In this document: piece by piece, positions 11,691-25,075 of the stretch
Layout: each line of letters begins with the position of its first letter
Position numbering within the stretch: position 1 is the stretch's first letter
Assembly: GCA_026874595.1 (NCBI GenBank)
Contig: CM049320.1
Span: forward strand, 5,955,464-6,019,463
Reading direction: 5' to 3'
DNA length: 64,000 nt
Source of the DNA: Sipunculus nudus
Taxonomy: Eukaryota; Annelida; Sipuncula; Golfingiida; Sipunculidae
The notes under the pieces: model-generated
Told to the model about the DNA's origin: nothing
The model's input: only the letters and a program-made list of their open reading frames with translations
Database searches by the model: none
Program-made: the position numbers and the translations under genes

Positions 11691-12874
11691 AAAAAAAAGA
11701 GATTATTTACTGATGCGGCGTACCTGTGAGGTAAGCCATGTGAGAGCTAACCGAACCTCATAAAGAATTGACTTCTATTCAAGTTCATATACCAGTCCAG
11801 ATACACACATTGAAAAATGTTTAATTCATTGGTACTTCACAGGACTTGCGTGTCTGGGTGACAATTTTGAATTACATAATGAAGTAAACGAATTAAGTAC
11901 AGTTATTTTACTCTGGAAGTTAAATTAAGCGGTGCGTGGCGTTTTCTCGTGCCACACGGAAGTGAGTATTCTCTATCCTTCATCCTGGTTAATTCGTTTA
12001 TCAAAGTAATCACAGCAACCACAGTTCCGGCGGCCAGCAAATGCCGCGTCCTTGGAGTTTGATAGCCGTGACATTTACTGGAACGTGCCACCTGAAACGC
12101 CAACATCACACTTGTGCCCTGGCCAGCTCCTCACAATAAAGAAGACCGAAATGTTGTTAGGAACCACTGTTTGCTTCCCAAAGTGAGATTCAAATACCAG
12201 TCAGTTTGAGTAATATTATAAAGTTACGCGCTATTCAGCCTGGTGTTTTACGCATGGTATGTTGGGAAAGCCATTATAGTGTCATATTAGAGATCAATAT
12301 TGAAAATGTTTGAAATAGTTCCGTTTTTGAATCACGATTCGTACTTTGGTGACAGCAAAGCGTTCTATGCACGTTCATGATGGACATTGAACCAATAAAA
12401 ATGGCTGAATGGAAATGTATTGCCTGGTTATTTGTATGTGCACGCGCGCGCATCAGAAGAAAATCGGATTTTTTTAAAGAAAGCAGTTGACATTACATTT
12501 GCATAGTTTTGTGAGAAGTTTCCTTGGGCAGACAATCTTTTAAACCATTTGGAGTGGCCTGGACTTTCTTGTGACGTCACCCTAGGGTAGAATTATTGGC
12601 TATATGAGTCTCCGTACTGATTGAGATTAGTTTGCTGTTATTTTGCTGTTATTTGTTGCCATTAATAATTTATAATTCTAATTTATATGTCTAGCATGAC
12701 ATCTCAGCTGTGAACAGAATGGGCTTAAAACAAATTCAATTTCATTTAATTTAAATGAAATTTTTAACTTAAACATGGCCACTGCAGCACTTTTTCCGAC
12801 ATCTAGCGAAAGAATTTAATACAGTTAAGCAGAAACTTTCAATTAAGCATATTTTTTTTTAATTTTGCTACGAG
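11691..12874. other. No feature recognised
   Basis: Unassigned DNA. Confidence 0.35.
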
Positions 12875-13125
12875 GAGGAGCGTCAATACAGGGGGGGGGG
12901 GGCATTATATATCATCTCCCCCCTCATTTTATCAAGGGGAGATGGAAAGTGTAATTGCCCCCCCCCCCCCTGAAATTCAGAGAATTATATTTACATATTG
13001 GGAATGAAATAAATTAATAATTAGAGTTATTGACTTCGGTTCCATTTCTGAGTTTCTATGAAATATTACTTATCTAAACCTGATTTAGAATTAACTTATA
13101 ATGGAAACATGAAACCTAAATTATT

Positions 13126-13181
<56 letters not shown>

Positions 13182-13300
13182 GCGTGTGCATGTATGTTTA
13201 TAAGAAAGTTGCCCCAACTTTGATTCCCCTCCCATGCCTGCGAGCCATCCTCCTGCCCCCCCCCCCCCCCCCAACCTTGAAAATAAATTTATGCCACTGG
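12875..13300 (+). mobile_element. MITE-like element E with internal (TA)n and G/C runs
   Basis: It starts AGGAGCGTCAATACAGGGGG; internal tgaaattcagagaattat, gggaatgaaataaattaat, and ttcggttccatttctgagtt recur in order at 51027-51414. It ends CCTCCCATGCCTGCGAGCC ... AAATAAATTTATGCCACTGG. Termini are weakly inverted. A (TA)n tract fills 13125-13178. Confidence 0.6.
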
Positions 13301-14430
13301 CTACGAGCAACTATAATGTATTTGTGAAATTATGGAAGACTAGTTATCTCAAGTGTTTGCGCATTTATTTCGCAGTTAATGTGCCACAGGATTTCATAAG
13401 TGTATGCTGTCAAAATTCTTTATTGCTTCCCTGGAGCAACCAAAATAAATGTATACAACTTAATGTCCAGTTTTACCCAAGCGTCCAAATTTGGTTATAT
13501 GTAAATGCGTTATATTTGAACATTCATCAATATTCATGTCTATATTTTCGCGTTACCTCTCGTGTTTTTATGTAAGCCTTCAAACCGTAATCTACTTAAT
13601 TACACCAATTGCAACCCCAACAAAAAAAAAAACACAAGATCTCGTGCAGATATAAGATGATTTGTGCTAATGCATGGCCTTTTTCATATGTTTATCCATC
13701 TTAATACAGTAATGATTACAAAGACCATTAAACCTTAGAACACATTAATTTCTCATTACACCCCCAAAATATTCGTAAGTCATTTTGTTATTTTTCGATG
13801 ATAATTGTTTCAAACAAATGACAATGAAGAACACCTAAATTAAAATTTAATAACAGAGCTTTCTATAAAGGACCATCACAGCAAACAACAAAGATACATG
13901 ACAAAACAGGAAAATTGTGGAGAAGACATAAAGATATGTTTAAACTGTGTCGTATTAATTAATTTTTAAAGCTGCTATAAGCCATGTATACTCATTTACA
14001 AAAAAAGACAAAAGTTTAAAAACAAGTTTGAAATGTTTCCCAATACACAATGTTAGTGGATTTTGGATAGCTGTTCTACGTAACTCTTCATCTGACAATC
14101 TTTTTTTTAAATCAGCTTTCTCCGTGCTAGTCTCATATTTTAGATTTAGCCGTCTGGATTAATCTAGTTGATATATTTTGTGGACCAAGAGCAAACGACC
14201 ACATGCCATGAAACTGGAAATGAATATTAAGCAGGTTCTTATTCAATTTCATGACACGAAATTTAGATTGATGAGAGAAAATATTATTGAATAAGAAGAA
14301 ATATCTTTTTACAGGGCAAATATTGATAAGTCCATAGGTCAAATGACATTATTGTTAAAATGTTATGTATTTCATTGTTCCGTGGAACAGCAGCTAGAAA
14401 TTATTTTTTTTTTCAAAGTGAGTACGCCAA
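13301..14430. other. No feature recognised
   Basis: AT-rich unassigned DNA. Confidence 0.35.
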
Positions 14431-14439
14431 TTTGGCAAA

Positions 14440-14990
14440 ATTGAATCATAACCATTGTAGACCGGTTGTTACGGACACTGGGCCATAATATTGTATAACT
14501 ACAGGTTTGGGACCATGAAGGTCTTCAATGTGGGCCCCGCGATTGCCCGTTACTGAAAATAGTAGACCTGTGGCCATATTTTATATCATATTGGTCTGAA
14601 ATATATCACCACAAGTAATCTAAAAGGGACCAATCTTCAAATAAAGCATGACAATATTTAAAAACATATTATGAAAGACTTTTAAAATATTTGCCTGGCA
14701 GCCATGTTCAATTTAACAGGATAATTCATGCGAAAAAAAATCACTGATTGTACTCTTGTGGCCATTTTGGAATTCGGACTGGTTTGTTATTCGAAAGGCC
14801 TAAAGCCCTCATATCCATCAATCATTCTTTGAGAAAGATCAAATGTATTCTGTTTGAGATAATGCCCGCGAAAGAAAGTGTCACTGATGGACGGACGCCG
14901 TCACGGCACGACGGACAGACGGACAAAACGATCACTTTAGAGCACAGCTTTTCATGCGGAACTCTAATAATTAAAACTGTACATGAAAAA
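14440..14990 (+). repeat. Dispersed repeat ending in GACGGACAGACGGAC tract
   Basis: Contains gatggacggacgccgtcac, acgacggacagacggac, aaaacgatcactttagagca and ends gaactctaataatt. The GACGGAC-tract architecture resembles 3190-3290 and, as CCGTCCGTC, 41930-41990. The left boundary is a guess. Confidence 0.4.
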
Positions 14991-16665
14991 TAATTTATTA
15001 GCAGGACTGCTCCCTTTCTTTATCATGCCAATTCAGTTCCGTCATGTAAACGGTATTAACCTAAAGTGGAAGGTCATAATTTGTACCGAGATTAGGTATG
15101 GAATGGTATTTTCACTTGCAATGTTGATAAAGTTGAGTTGTATATTCTGCTAAATATTACAGAATACCGTGTAAAAAACAACTTCTAAAAGAAAGCCTGT
15201 TGCCATATCTGAATAAAATTGCATGTCAACTAAAATCAATATAAGTGACAGGACAACAAATATTTGGCCCTCTTCTCTCTATTTGGTCCAAAGTTTAGTG
15301 ATCCGACCCAGCCGGACCATCCCATCCCTGTTCACCTAGCTAATACGGTTGCCATGGAAATACAGAATGATTTGTTAGGACCCTTTATGTCGTTACAGTT
15401 GATATGAGAATAACCGACATCACCGTACCCATTTTGTTAATCATCTCACAGTTTAAATAAAATATTTCCCCTGAAACCCAAAGTATTAGACTACTGAAAG
15501 ATCTGACCTGGACAGAATTTAGCAATTTATTTTTAACAGCTTACGGTTTGATGCATTTAAAACGGTCGTATTAATGTGAATTAATGAATCATTTATACTT
15601 TCTATTTCACAAGTTCATTCAAGACATCAAAGCAGACTTCAGGAGGAAATTTAATGTTAAAAGGTCATGATTTAAAATCAATCGTTTACTTCAACAAACG
15701 ACAATTAAACGCAGGTTAATCTATAAACTTTCAGTCATTCTACCCAAAATTACTCAACCAAACGACAATTTAACGTTAATCCAACCAACATGGCTTCGTG
15801 TACTGACTAAATGCATGATTACGCATGCGTGGTTCAAAAGCAATGAGCACAATTTCTTCACCGTCGACGTCGCATGGAGTTATTAAGTTTAATATGACCG
15901 AATTTATTTTCAACTAATGCAAATTAGAAAAAAAAAATTTCAACTTTCAAGAATTTAGACCTGTTTTTTTTTTCTCAGAGGGATCGATAAAGCCATATAA
16001 ATATAAAACTGTCACAGGCGGTTTCCAAGAATCCTTGAGAATGCCACCAGCTCGTCGGTAATGAGGCTAATTATCCAAGCCTTCAGGCGAATTTCTACCA
16101 ACGTCGTAAGAGATATCCTTTACTTGAGAATGCCATGTGCCCACGGGTAGACATTTTCCTTGAGGTTTAGACGTATCCTCTTCTCATATTCTCGTTCTTA
16201 CCTCCACAAATGTGGACATAGGTTAAGTTTTCACACTCCATGTTAGTCTTTTGTCTGTCTGTCTCCCTTATTGTTTGACTGTCTCTGTGCCGGTCTGTCC
16301 ACCTACCAGTTTACAATATTTGGTCAATTTTGTTCAGGTTAGAAGCACTGGTTTTATCCAACATTTTAAAATTTAAATTTAATTGTCTATTGCGGAATTC
16401 TAGCAGATAGGCTGCACATGGAAGGAATTTACCAGAGGAGTTCATTTATGGGGTTCAAGATGCGGCACAAGAGAGACGCGAAATTATGGGGAGGCATTTT
16501 GGTGTAAAAACCCAAACGTTGTAATGGTAGAATCTGTGATAGTTTGAAACAATAATCTGTTACTCCCGGCCATTTTTGTGCGGAATTAAGCGTGTATCTT
16601 CATATTTCCAAACGTGTTTGTCAGGCCGATATGCACTAAATACAAAGTATATCAGAGTGAATAAT
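14991..16665. other. No feature recognised
   Basis: AT-rich unassigned DNA. Confidence 0.35.
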
Positions 16666-17134
16666 CAGTGATGTAGTCGAGTCCACACGATCCGAGTCCA
16701 GGCCACTCGAGTCGAGTTTCGGGTCCGGGTCCTTGAGGTTCTAGTCAAAGTCCACCTCCTTCGAATCCGAGTCATTTTGAACCTGAGTCCAAGTCAGAGT
16801 CAGAGTCCAATACAAATATTCTTATTAAGAGACATTTAAAAAGGATATTTGAGATAACCATGCACATTTTATGTCAGTTTAAATAAAAATGCCCAAACTT
16901 ATATGTTTAATTAAGTTAAGCCCCTGGTACACAGCTAAAATACTGTATGTATAGTCTCATTTGTTGTAATATTCTGTAAGTAGTACAGTTGTTTTATAGT
17001 TGTCTTTTCTACTCGACTCGAGATGGATTCGGTCTGATATCTCCAGTGCTTACCCCCGAGTCCGAGTGCAAGTCCAGTGCCCTCGAGTCCAAGTTCGAGT
17101 CCCGAGTCTTAGGAAAGTGTCCTACGTCACACAG
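16666..17134. mobile_element. GAGTC-rich hAT-like non-autonomous element
   Basis: The left end CAGTGATGTAGTCGAGTCC resembles the complement of the right end (CTGTGTGACGTAGGACACTT). Both subterminal zones consist of degenerate GAGTC/GAGTCC repeats (16680-16810 and 17010-17110) around an AT-rich core. No clean 8 bp duplication is seen. The class assignment is tentative. Confidence 0.45.
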
Positions 17135-20100
17135 AGAGGTCATATTGATATACGTAAAAACAAAGCAGGTGACACTTTTTCTGCATTTAAGACTTAGTTT
17201 GGTATCTGCTAATGATACAAAATGGAAACGTTTACTAAAAGCTCCATTTTAATCACGTTTTATAGGAGAAATTAGGTTGTGGAAGACTCATATGTGTTAA
17301 ACGTTATCCAACAAAAAAGTTCTTATATTAGGGAGAGCGATGACAACGAAGATTTATTTTCAACTATATATGTCATTTATTACTGGAACACTTCACGTTG
17401 ATGGAGAGAACGTTCAAAAGAAGACTGAATAAAACACCAACATAAATGATTCAATGATATTGAAAAGGCTGCCTAAGGAAATTTGTCCTCTGAAATCAAT
17501 GGTCTCTTCGGCCAGATGGTCAAGTGACAACAAGCTTTACTCAAGTATACAAAGTTGCAGATATTCGAGTCCTATTAAGGAGTGTTTTATTTCAACCAGA
17601 AGTGGCCTATCGCCCCGGGCCTGATCAATTGTAACCACCTAAGAAACCAATAAGGCTGACTAGCCCGAAACTAGAAGTCGAGATTTTCCCTGAAAAGTCT
17701 AATCTGTTTGAAGGCAATGGGGGGGGGGGGTGGGGGGGAGTCATGTGCGGGACTAGTTCAGAACTGGACGTTGACGGCCGAACCCGTCAGCGTCTAGCCG
17801 TAGTAAGCCTCAACTGGAGTCGTGACACGAGTCATGCGCGGGAAAGCACATCAACAATCATCCATCCTATTGCCACAATACAGTCGACCTTGGTAATCTC
17901 TACAGTCATCTACAAGTGATGGATTAACACAAAAGAATAGATGTGAGCTTTCAAAAAAAAGTGTAAATTCATCTCTATGGAAACTTGTTAATTGTTGTGT
18001 CGCCTACAAGTTGGGTATTGTCCAGTAATCCGTCCAAGACATGCTTGTGTACATGTCAGAAATTCAACAAACATGCAGGCTAGATCTTACGACTTGCATA
18101 GTTTACTTAAAGTGACACTTTACTTGAAGTCCATGAGACGCCTTCAGAACTGTTGAAAATATATGCATTCTCATTACGCCTAATGGTGGCCCTCCATACA
18201 AGATGTGTCGGCACTCTGACGCTAGACTCTGGAGACTCTTAACTGTCTGAGGACCGAAATAACGCTATTCAGTGTCCAGCATGAAAGTGACGCATAATGT
18301 TTTACCGGCCGTCAGATAAGGCCGGTGGTTGTAAAAAATATGTTCAGAAGTAGTAATCGGCAGGAGTTATAAACTGATAAGAAAAGGAGCTACTTTGCTT
18401 TAATTGACGAATAAAGTACCTCCTGTCAAAATCAGTCGCATATACTGGGGCTAGTTTTTCATTTTGTAGCTGGCAATTGTAGCAACAAGTTCTTAAAGTG
18501 AGAAATATCAGCGCATATCCATCACTCTAGACTTAACATGGAATCGTTAAAATATGTTTTAAGACCCATGTAGCTAAACTGTTGCCTCGGTAAATGCTGC
18601 AACAATCCTCATCTGTAACCATTATGAGGTGCGATTATGCCTGAATTCGGCATCAACTTCGGCAATACTTCCTACTTCCCCTTGCAGCATTGCAAATCAT
18701 ACCACTTGCCGCATTCGAAAAACGAATATTGTGTGAAACACGAAAAGTGTCGTTAGCCAATTTATCTGAGTTATATTCTGCGTGGGCTTAACAGGTGAAA
18801 TGAAGATTCATTTTACGACAACCGAAAACTTGTTTAAAATGAAAACAATAAATGGAATTATGCGACATCGGCTTCACATTAATTTACTAGGAAAAAATGT
18901 GGAAGAACATAATTACTTTTTATTACTGGCCCGGCCAACAGCACGTTTTATTTGTTTTTGTTTTAATGACACAGGAATGGTTGGTGAAACTGGTTTCTCT
19001 AAATAAGGAATTTCTTCGTCTGAAACCATTACACAAGAAATAATACAGTAAAAAAATTTATTTGAAACCTAAATGTAGAACGAGTGTCGTACTTATCCTT
19101 TACAATTTCCTTTTACTTCAATAACACACTCTGATTTGTAGAAATATAATTTTAATTACCTAATTAATTTGTTGTTTCCTGCCATGATAAAAATAACTTT
19201 ATGAGAATATGTGATTATTAAATTTACAAGGCGTTTACGCAGTTGAATTTGTTTGGATTGATACACTTGTTTTATTGCTTCCTTCATATAATGACACTAA
19301 GGGTTAGTAATCAATACTGCTTTTTTGTTGCACTGAGTTTTTTAAGTATTATATAACACTTTAATTTAAAAAACACGTAAGCTTATAGGTGCAACGTTTG
19401 TGTTGTATTATTATAATAAACATATATTTGATTACGACCCGGCCTAAGCTGATGCCCAATAAATATTCATAGTTTTTTTTAATCAATTTCCTGGCCGTTC
19501 CTTTGTCCATCTGTACTCCACACATTAGTTCTCGCGCATTGTCTCAAGAACCTATGAGATAACGTGAGCTATATCCAGTGTGGCCGCCGGCTACTGTTCT
19601 TGGATTTATTTCAGGCGGGTTAGTTCAAGAACTGTTCAAGCATTTGCCGTGAAACCTTTACTGAAGATTCTCCGTAAAGAAAGGGTGTGCGGTATTGCAC
19701 TTCAGACCCATCAGAATTCCACCATTGCCGTCAGCCGGCGATCCCAGATTTCCTTGCGCATTTTATAACTAAGAAGCCGTGCACTTTGTAAATTTAAGAT
19801 CAGCCAGTCAGTCCTACTATATTATCCAGAGTGATATTCCATTTATAGTTTTTCTTTGTATTTGATTTATTTTAATTTGTCCTTTAAAGAAGCAAGACTA
19901 TATGAGATATTTTTATAAACGTCACTGAAATAGACCAACTGAATGTAAACAAGGTTTATATTACAAATGTTTCTCCGAGTACTGTCAGCAAACTGTAATT
20001 TAATAATTATTGTTGTCTGTTTATTGTGTTAAATAAAATGACACTGTAAATAATTACAAGTTGTCTTATATTTTCCATGATACAAAATTTATAACAAATA

Positions 20101-23100
20101 ATCTATAGATATAATCGATTTCAGAAACAGGGTATATCAGATCAGATTTAGGTGATCAGGTATGACAGAAACTCGTTATAAATAGTTGGTGCATGTAAGC
20201 GGATGTATTTAGGCTCTATCTACTGCACTCTAGCTGAGAGTAATACAGACAAGTCTTTGAATGAGATATCAGATTTCTGTATGTTAATGTTTAAAAAGGT
20301 GCACTTGTTGCTGAGTATCTGTTCACGCAAAAAGTCACTACAAACTGAAGGTTAAGATACAGCAAGACTGCGATCAATAAAATAAAGCACACGTACCCAG
20401 CACGCAGCCAGACAGAGTGGTGATAAATAGAATACAGCTGGTACTCCAGTATGAAGATACAGACCAATAATCCATAAAACAGTCTATACGGCAAGAAGTC
20501 ATTGAAATGGCAGATGGTCATGTGACCTTAATTTGATCATGTGACTTTAAGCCGGCCCTGCTCCAACGGCTCTGTCGCTGAATGCTTTACTACTAAACTG
20601 CAGATTTGATATTACGTCTTTATATTGCATTCGTTTTGTTTTGTGACTGTTCAGATACCGCACATAATCGGAAAAGGGATACAGTTACAGAGATATGGAC
20701 GTTTTGGATGTGGATCAAAAGTGTTTTATAGACAGCAATTTCAAGCGATGACCTGTCACGTGAATGCTGTCGGTTTCTCGTTATTGCCGTTTATATGTAG
20801 CCAAGTAACATCCAGCTGCCACATTTCAAAGTAATGCATAAACTTCTTGCGCCTTTGGAAATTCTTTAGATAGGTATGACTTTTCATACTTTGAAACATG
20901 TTTTTTCCAGCAATATGCCTGGGGTGCCTGTCTATTTTTCGAATATAGCATTCAAAGATTATTAGACAATTAGATACTGAATTAAATGATTATCTTATAT
21001 GTAATTTCAAATTTAAAACTTATTTTTTTACTTTATTTCTTATGTCAACTATTTCAACAATGATTTAATTTTTTATAATAAATGGTCCTCTGCTTTGAAA
21101 ATAAGAAGTTATCCAACCCAAACAGTCAATGAAAGGCCATTTAAACTTATACATTGTAATATAATTATATAATATAAAATGTGCGCAAAACATAATGTTT
21201 TTACCGCTTAAGTTAAGCTTATGTATTGTTCCGTATACGTTCCGTGACTTCTTTGTGTGTCAATATTGATGCTTGTACACGATTGATGTTGCAAAAATAA
21301 CACGCGTGTTTTGAAAGTCAAGTACGCTGACTTCTAACAATGTTTTATAAACTTAAATCATCGTGAATTGCATAATAGCTGTGGAACGTTCAGTGTTCCG
21401 GCGTATAATAACTTGGTGGATGGACTTTGTGGTAGTATTAACAAGAGAGTACGGTTAATTGCAAGCGGTTCTGCAGGAAACTCTTTTAAACAAGTAGGCA
21501 GTAGGGAGTGGCCGTCATCCTGCCCGCCGAGAGGAGGCGTATGTTCAACCTTCATTTCACCCCACCATCTGTGCCATATGTACAATAAATGTAAAATAAA
21601 TATAATTTAAAAAATGAGAAACCATTGTCAGGTTGTTTCTGTGTTTGTTCATTAAACATCCAATGAATTATAGGAAGGTTGAAAAATGAATACATTAATT
21701 CCGATTAAGGATATGACATTTTTTGTGCTTGTCCGCTTGGTCACTGTAAATGTTTTTTTATATTTTCAATCAGACTTGAAGAAAATGGTGATGATCGTTT
21801 TTCTTAATTATGCTTATTCATGTTTCCTGCGTATGGATGATAGTTGATATCTTTATTTTTATACTACTATATATTCAAACAATTATTGCATATAAAAATA
21901 CATCACAATATATTCAAATAATTATTTTATGAAATTATATAAAATACAAAATATTTGAATATTACTATTATATAAAACTATGTATCATCATGTATTGAAT
22001 AATCATATATAATTTTATATCTTAAGGTTCTACATAAGGTCCTATATATATATATATACATATAATATGATGTTTATCAATTATAATTATATCAAATGAT
22101 TATATATTATTTTAATAAATAACATTTTATACTTAAATAATAATTAGATATAATTATGTTTTAGTATAATTGTTATATATGAATATACATGTAAACTGCT
22201 GAGCATTTGTTCTCTATACACAAAATGGACAGAAAAAAATCCGTATTCAGTGATATGTCGGTAAAAATAAACTGAGCTACATTGTTCAGAAAAAGCAATC
22301 AGGCAAGGTTAGAGCATGGAGTTTTCAGACCGTAAACTCCTTGGTTAGAGTGATAAATAAAATATATCACTTTCAAATAAATACATATAATACATAATGG
22401 AGATGTGGCAGAACGGCTATGTGGCCATGGAACCATAAGATGATCACGTGATGTAAAGGTCTTCGACAAAGCGACTCCCTGGAGGCCGCTGAATTATTGG
22501 AAAGTTTCATATTTGATATTAGATCTTGATACTTTTTTTTCATATATTCCGTTGGCGTGATGTTCATGTATAGAACAAAACGAATGAAAATATAAAGTTC
22601 CATAACAGATACGTCTTGGATGTAGATCATAAATGCAATATAGATAGTAATAACCATTGACAGTTGGACTGCAATTATTTTTCATCCAAGCCGTGTCCAT
22701 TCATCCTTATATCCTACAAGGGCCTCATCTTTTGCCGAGAACGTATCCGCTACTTTTTATTCGCTCCATTTCTGTCCTTACTTTAATGCCCGTTGGAATA
22801 TCAGTATTTTCTGCCTGGAATAACAGCATGCTTCTCTGCCTGTCAGACCAGTCAAACTCATGTTGTGTTATCATCAATGATATGAATCTGTCTAATTTTG
22901 GAATTTGAATATTCAGGTATGCATTAATTTAATTTTAGCATGACAAAGTCTTTGAGCTAACAGATAAAATATGTGGAATTGTCACCATTATATTACAAAT
23001 ATTGCCGCAAGTCACTTTCTCCAGGAGAAACTGCTAAGCTGCAGAAATAAACATTTCAATTTCATAAAGTCACCTAATTTTTTTCGCAATTCTCACATGT

Positions 23101-24139
23101 ATTGCTGAAACATTCTGAATTACCATAAACAAAAACATTAATAGTCACACATTTGCTAAAAAGATGCGTATATGGGCGAAAAACTGCTTCAGATCCCGTG
23201 TTTGTACTTTAAAACCTGTTTATGGCTCTGTGTTTGTATTTTGAAAATATCTTACATTTCTCCACAAAAGCTGACAAGAAATTACTTATAGAGCAGGTAA
23301 AATGTGTTTTTATTCATCACAAGGTTATTTTTATTTTCAATATTGCCACAGAATGATAAAATGTTGCTTTCAAACTTGGAATATCCCAGGAGGATTACAT
23401 CTTTAAAGAAAAAGGATGTTCAGAATTTTTTTTGAAAATTTGTAAAAGGGCGAGTGCAAATGAAACTGCATGTGGCTGTTTATGGAAGCATATCCGGAAA
23501 GGCTTTATATCACTACAAATATCTATCGTCATACATCCCAAGCCTGAATAGATGTCTCAACTTCGTGCTATAGATAGTGATTCTCAGGTCCAGGATAGAG
23601 GAGTTATCGATAGAATGCATGGTATAAATGGATGTTCTTTTTTTCTTTGCGAATATATTACTGAATGCGCATATTATATATTTATTAAAGAACATAATTT
23701 AAAACTAAATGGTTAGGTGTATATATGATGACATTTTCTTTATAAAAAACTTGAATTACATGAATTACATTTAACGACGGGACAGAGATTCACGCACATT
23801 TTAGTCATTTATATTAAGCAAATGTAAGACAAATTCTATTGTTGTTAATATCAATTGTCTTAATTAAATTGAAGATACAGCACAAGGAACACGGTAATAT
23901 TCCTGATGATGCCCAAGTTGGCATCTTCTTGATATATGATCTATCGACCACCCTTTATCATACTATGTAACATTATGCAAAAAAATGTAATTTTACCTAA
24001 TGTCACACCCATGGATTGTATCTCCCTTACTACTGGCATATTTGCCAACAAAACAATTGTATGAGTCTATTCACATGAGACTACTTTGAACTTATGGAGT
24101 ATGTTACGAGTTTGCTACGCGCCATTCCGCGTTGCCCAG
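17135..24139. other. Seven kb without recognisable genes
   Basis: Includes a G-run zone at 17721-17738, a short hairpin (ACCGGCC/GGCCGGT, 18304-18326), a second hairpin (18385-18424, 12 bp arms, one mismatch), and a very AT-rich block (21840-22190). A tRNA-like fragment may lie at 17500-17575. Confidence 0.35.
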
Positions 24140-24166
24140 AAATCCCGAGTATTTTACTCGGGATTT
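24140..24166. repeat. Perfect 12 bp stem hairpin
   Basis: AAATCCCGAGTA, loop TTT, TACTCGGGATTT. It is followed by several CGAGT motifs (24171-24250). Confidence 0.8.
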
Positions 24167-24814
24167 GGCACGAGTTAACACGAGTCAGCCGAGCTTTCCC
24201 CGATTTGTTTAACGAGTTTCACATGCAAGAGTTATGCCGACTGATCTCGTGGCTGCGCTCGGTATCTAACTCGCCATCGTATGGAAGAGACTTTACACCA
24301 CGACGTAAATAATGGACAAGAAAAAGCAAATAATGTTCTCGACGCCAACTGCAAGTTCGCTGCATGCGGGGATACATTTCATGATTGACTGGTGGGAGGC
24401 ATAATACATACAGCCATAAATGCATCATTTATAGCTCGAATAAAGGCAAACATTTTCTGTACGCGAAATGCCATATCCATCCAGGAGACTTATATCAGAA
24501 ATATTAATATACTCCGGGGACCTGATATTTCTATGCTTAGCACATAAACAATTTTTTTTACCTCAGGCGGGAAGGTCCTCCACGTTTGCTTGTTTATTTG
24601 TACCTCCATTTTAGTTTATTTCAAATGTATTGAGCGTGCCTTTACCAAAGCATGTTGAATGTCGACAATTCAATTTAGGATCGCCCTTTACTCAAGGTAA
24701 CTTACTAAATATTGAGTTAAAACTTTTATACAGTGGAACCTCTCCTAGTGGCTGTAACTTATGAGGACATTCATGACTTGTTCTGTAGGTCGTAAATGTT
24801 TCATATCGCGAGGG

Positions 24815-24862
24815 CATCGTTTTCTTCAAGGGTGGGGGGTTGTTCAGGGATGTAGATTGGGG

Positions 24863-24894
<32 letters not shown>

Positions 24895-25075
24895 ACAATA
24901 TATGATGTATGGCCGAGGTCAATTAAAAATTATTAATAACCCATCTGTCAATGATGCTCTATTGATATCCAATATATAAATATGAATATTCCATGAAGAT
25001 TGGTGTTCAAATTGATAACCCCCTCCCCCTCCCACCTTCTTTCTAAAAAGTGGGGGGATATATACCCCGTCTCCC
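24815..25075 (-). mobile_element. MITE-like element E, third copy, with (TA)n
   Basis: Read on the plus strand, TTTTCTTCAAGGGTGGGGGG ... ATTGGGGCAAATATATAT matches the complement of element E's right end. The left end appears as GATAACCCCCTCCCCCTCCC. A (TA)n tract is at 24867-24893. Confidence 0.4.

Noticed and set aside
18385-18424. Hairpin with 12 bp arms as a possible microRNA precursor
   Set aside because: Stem too short and loop too large for a typical precursor; likely chance in AT-rich DNA.
20291-20521. Hydrophobic 76-codon frame resembling membrane segments
   Set aside because: AT-rich DNA readily yields Leu/Ile/Phe-rich frames; no family motif seen.
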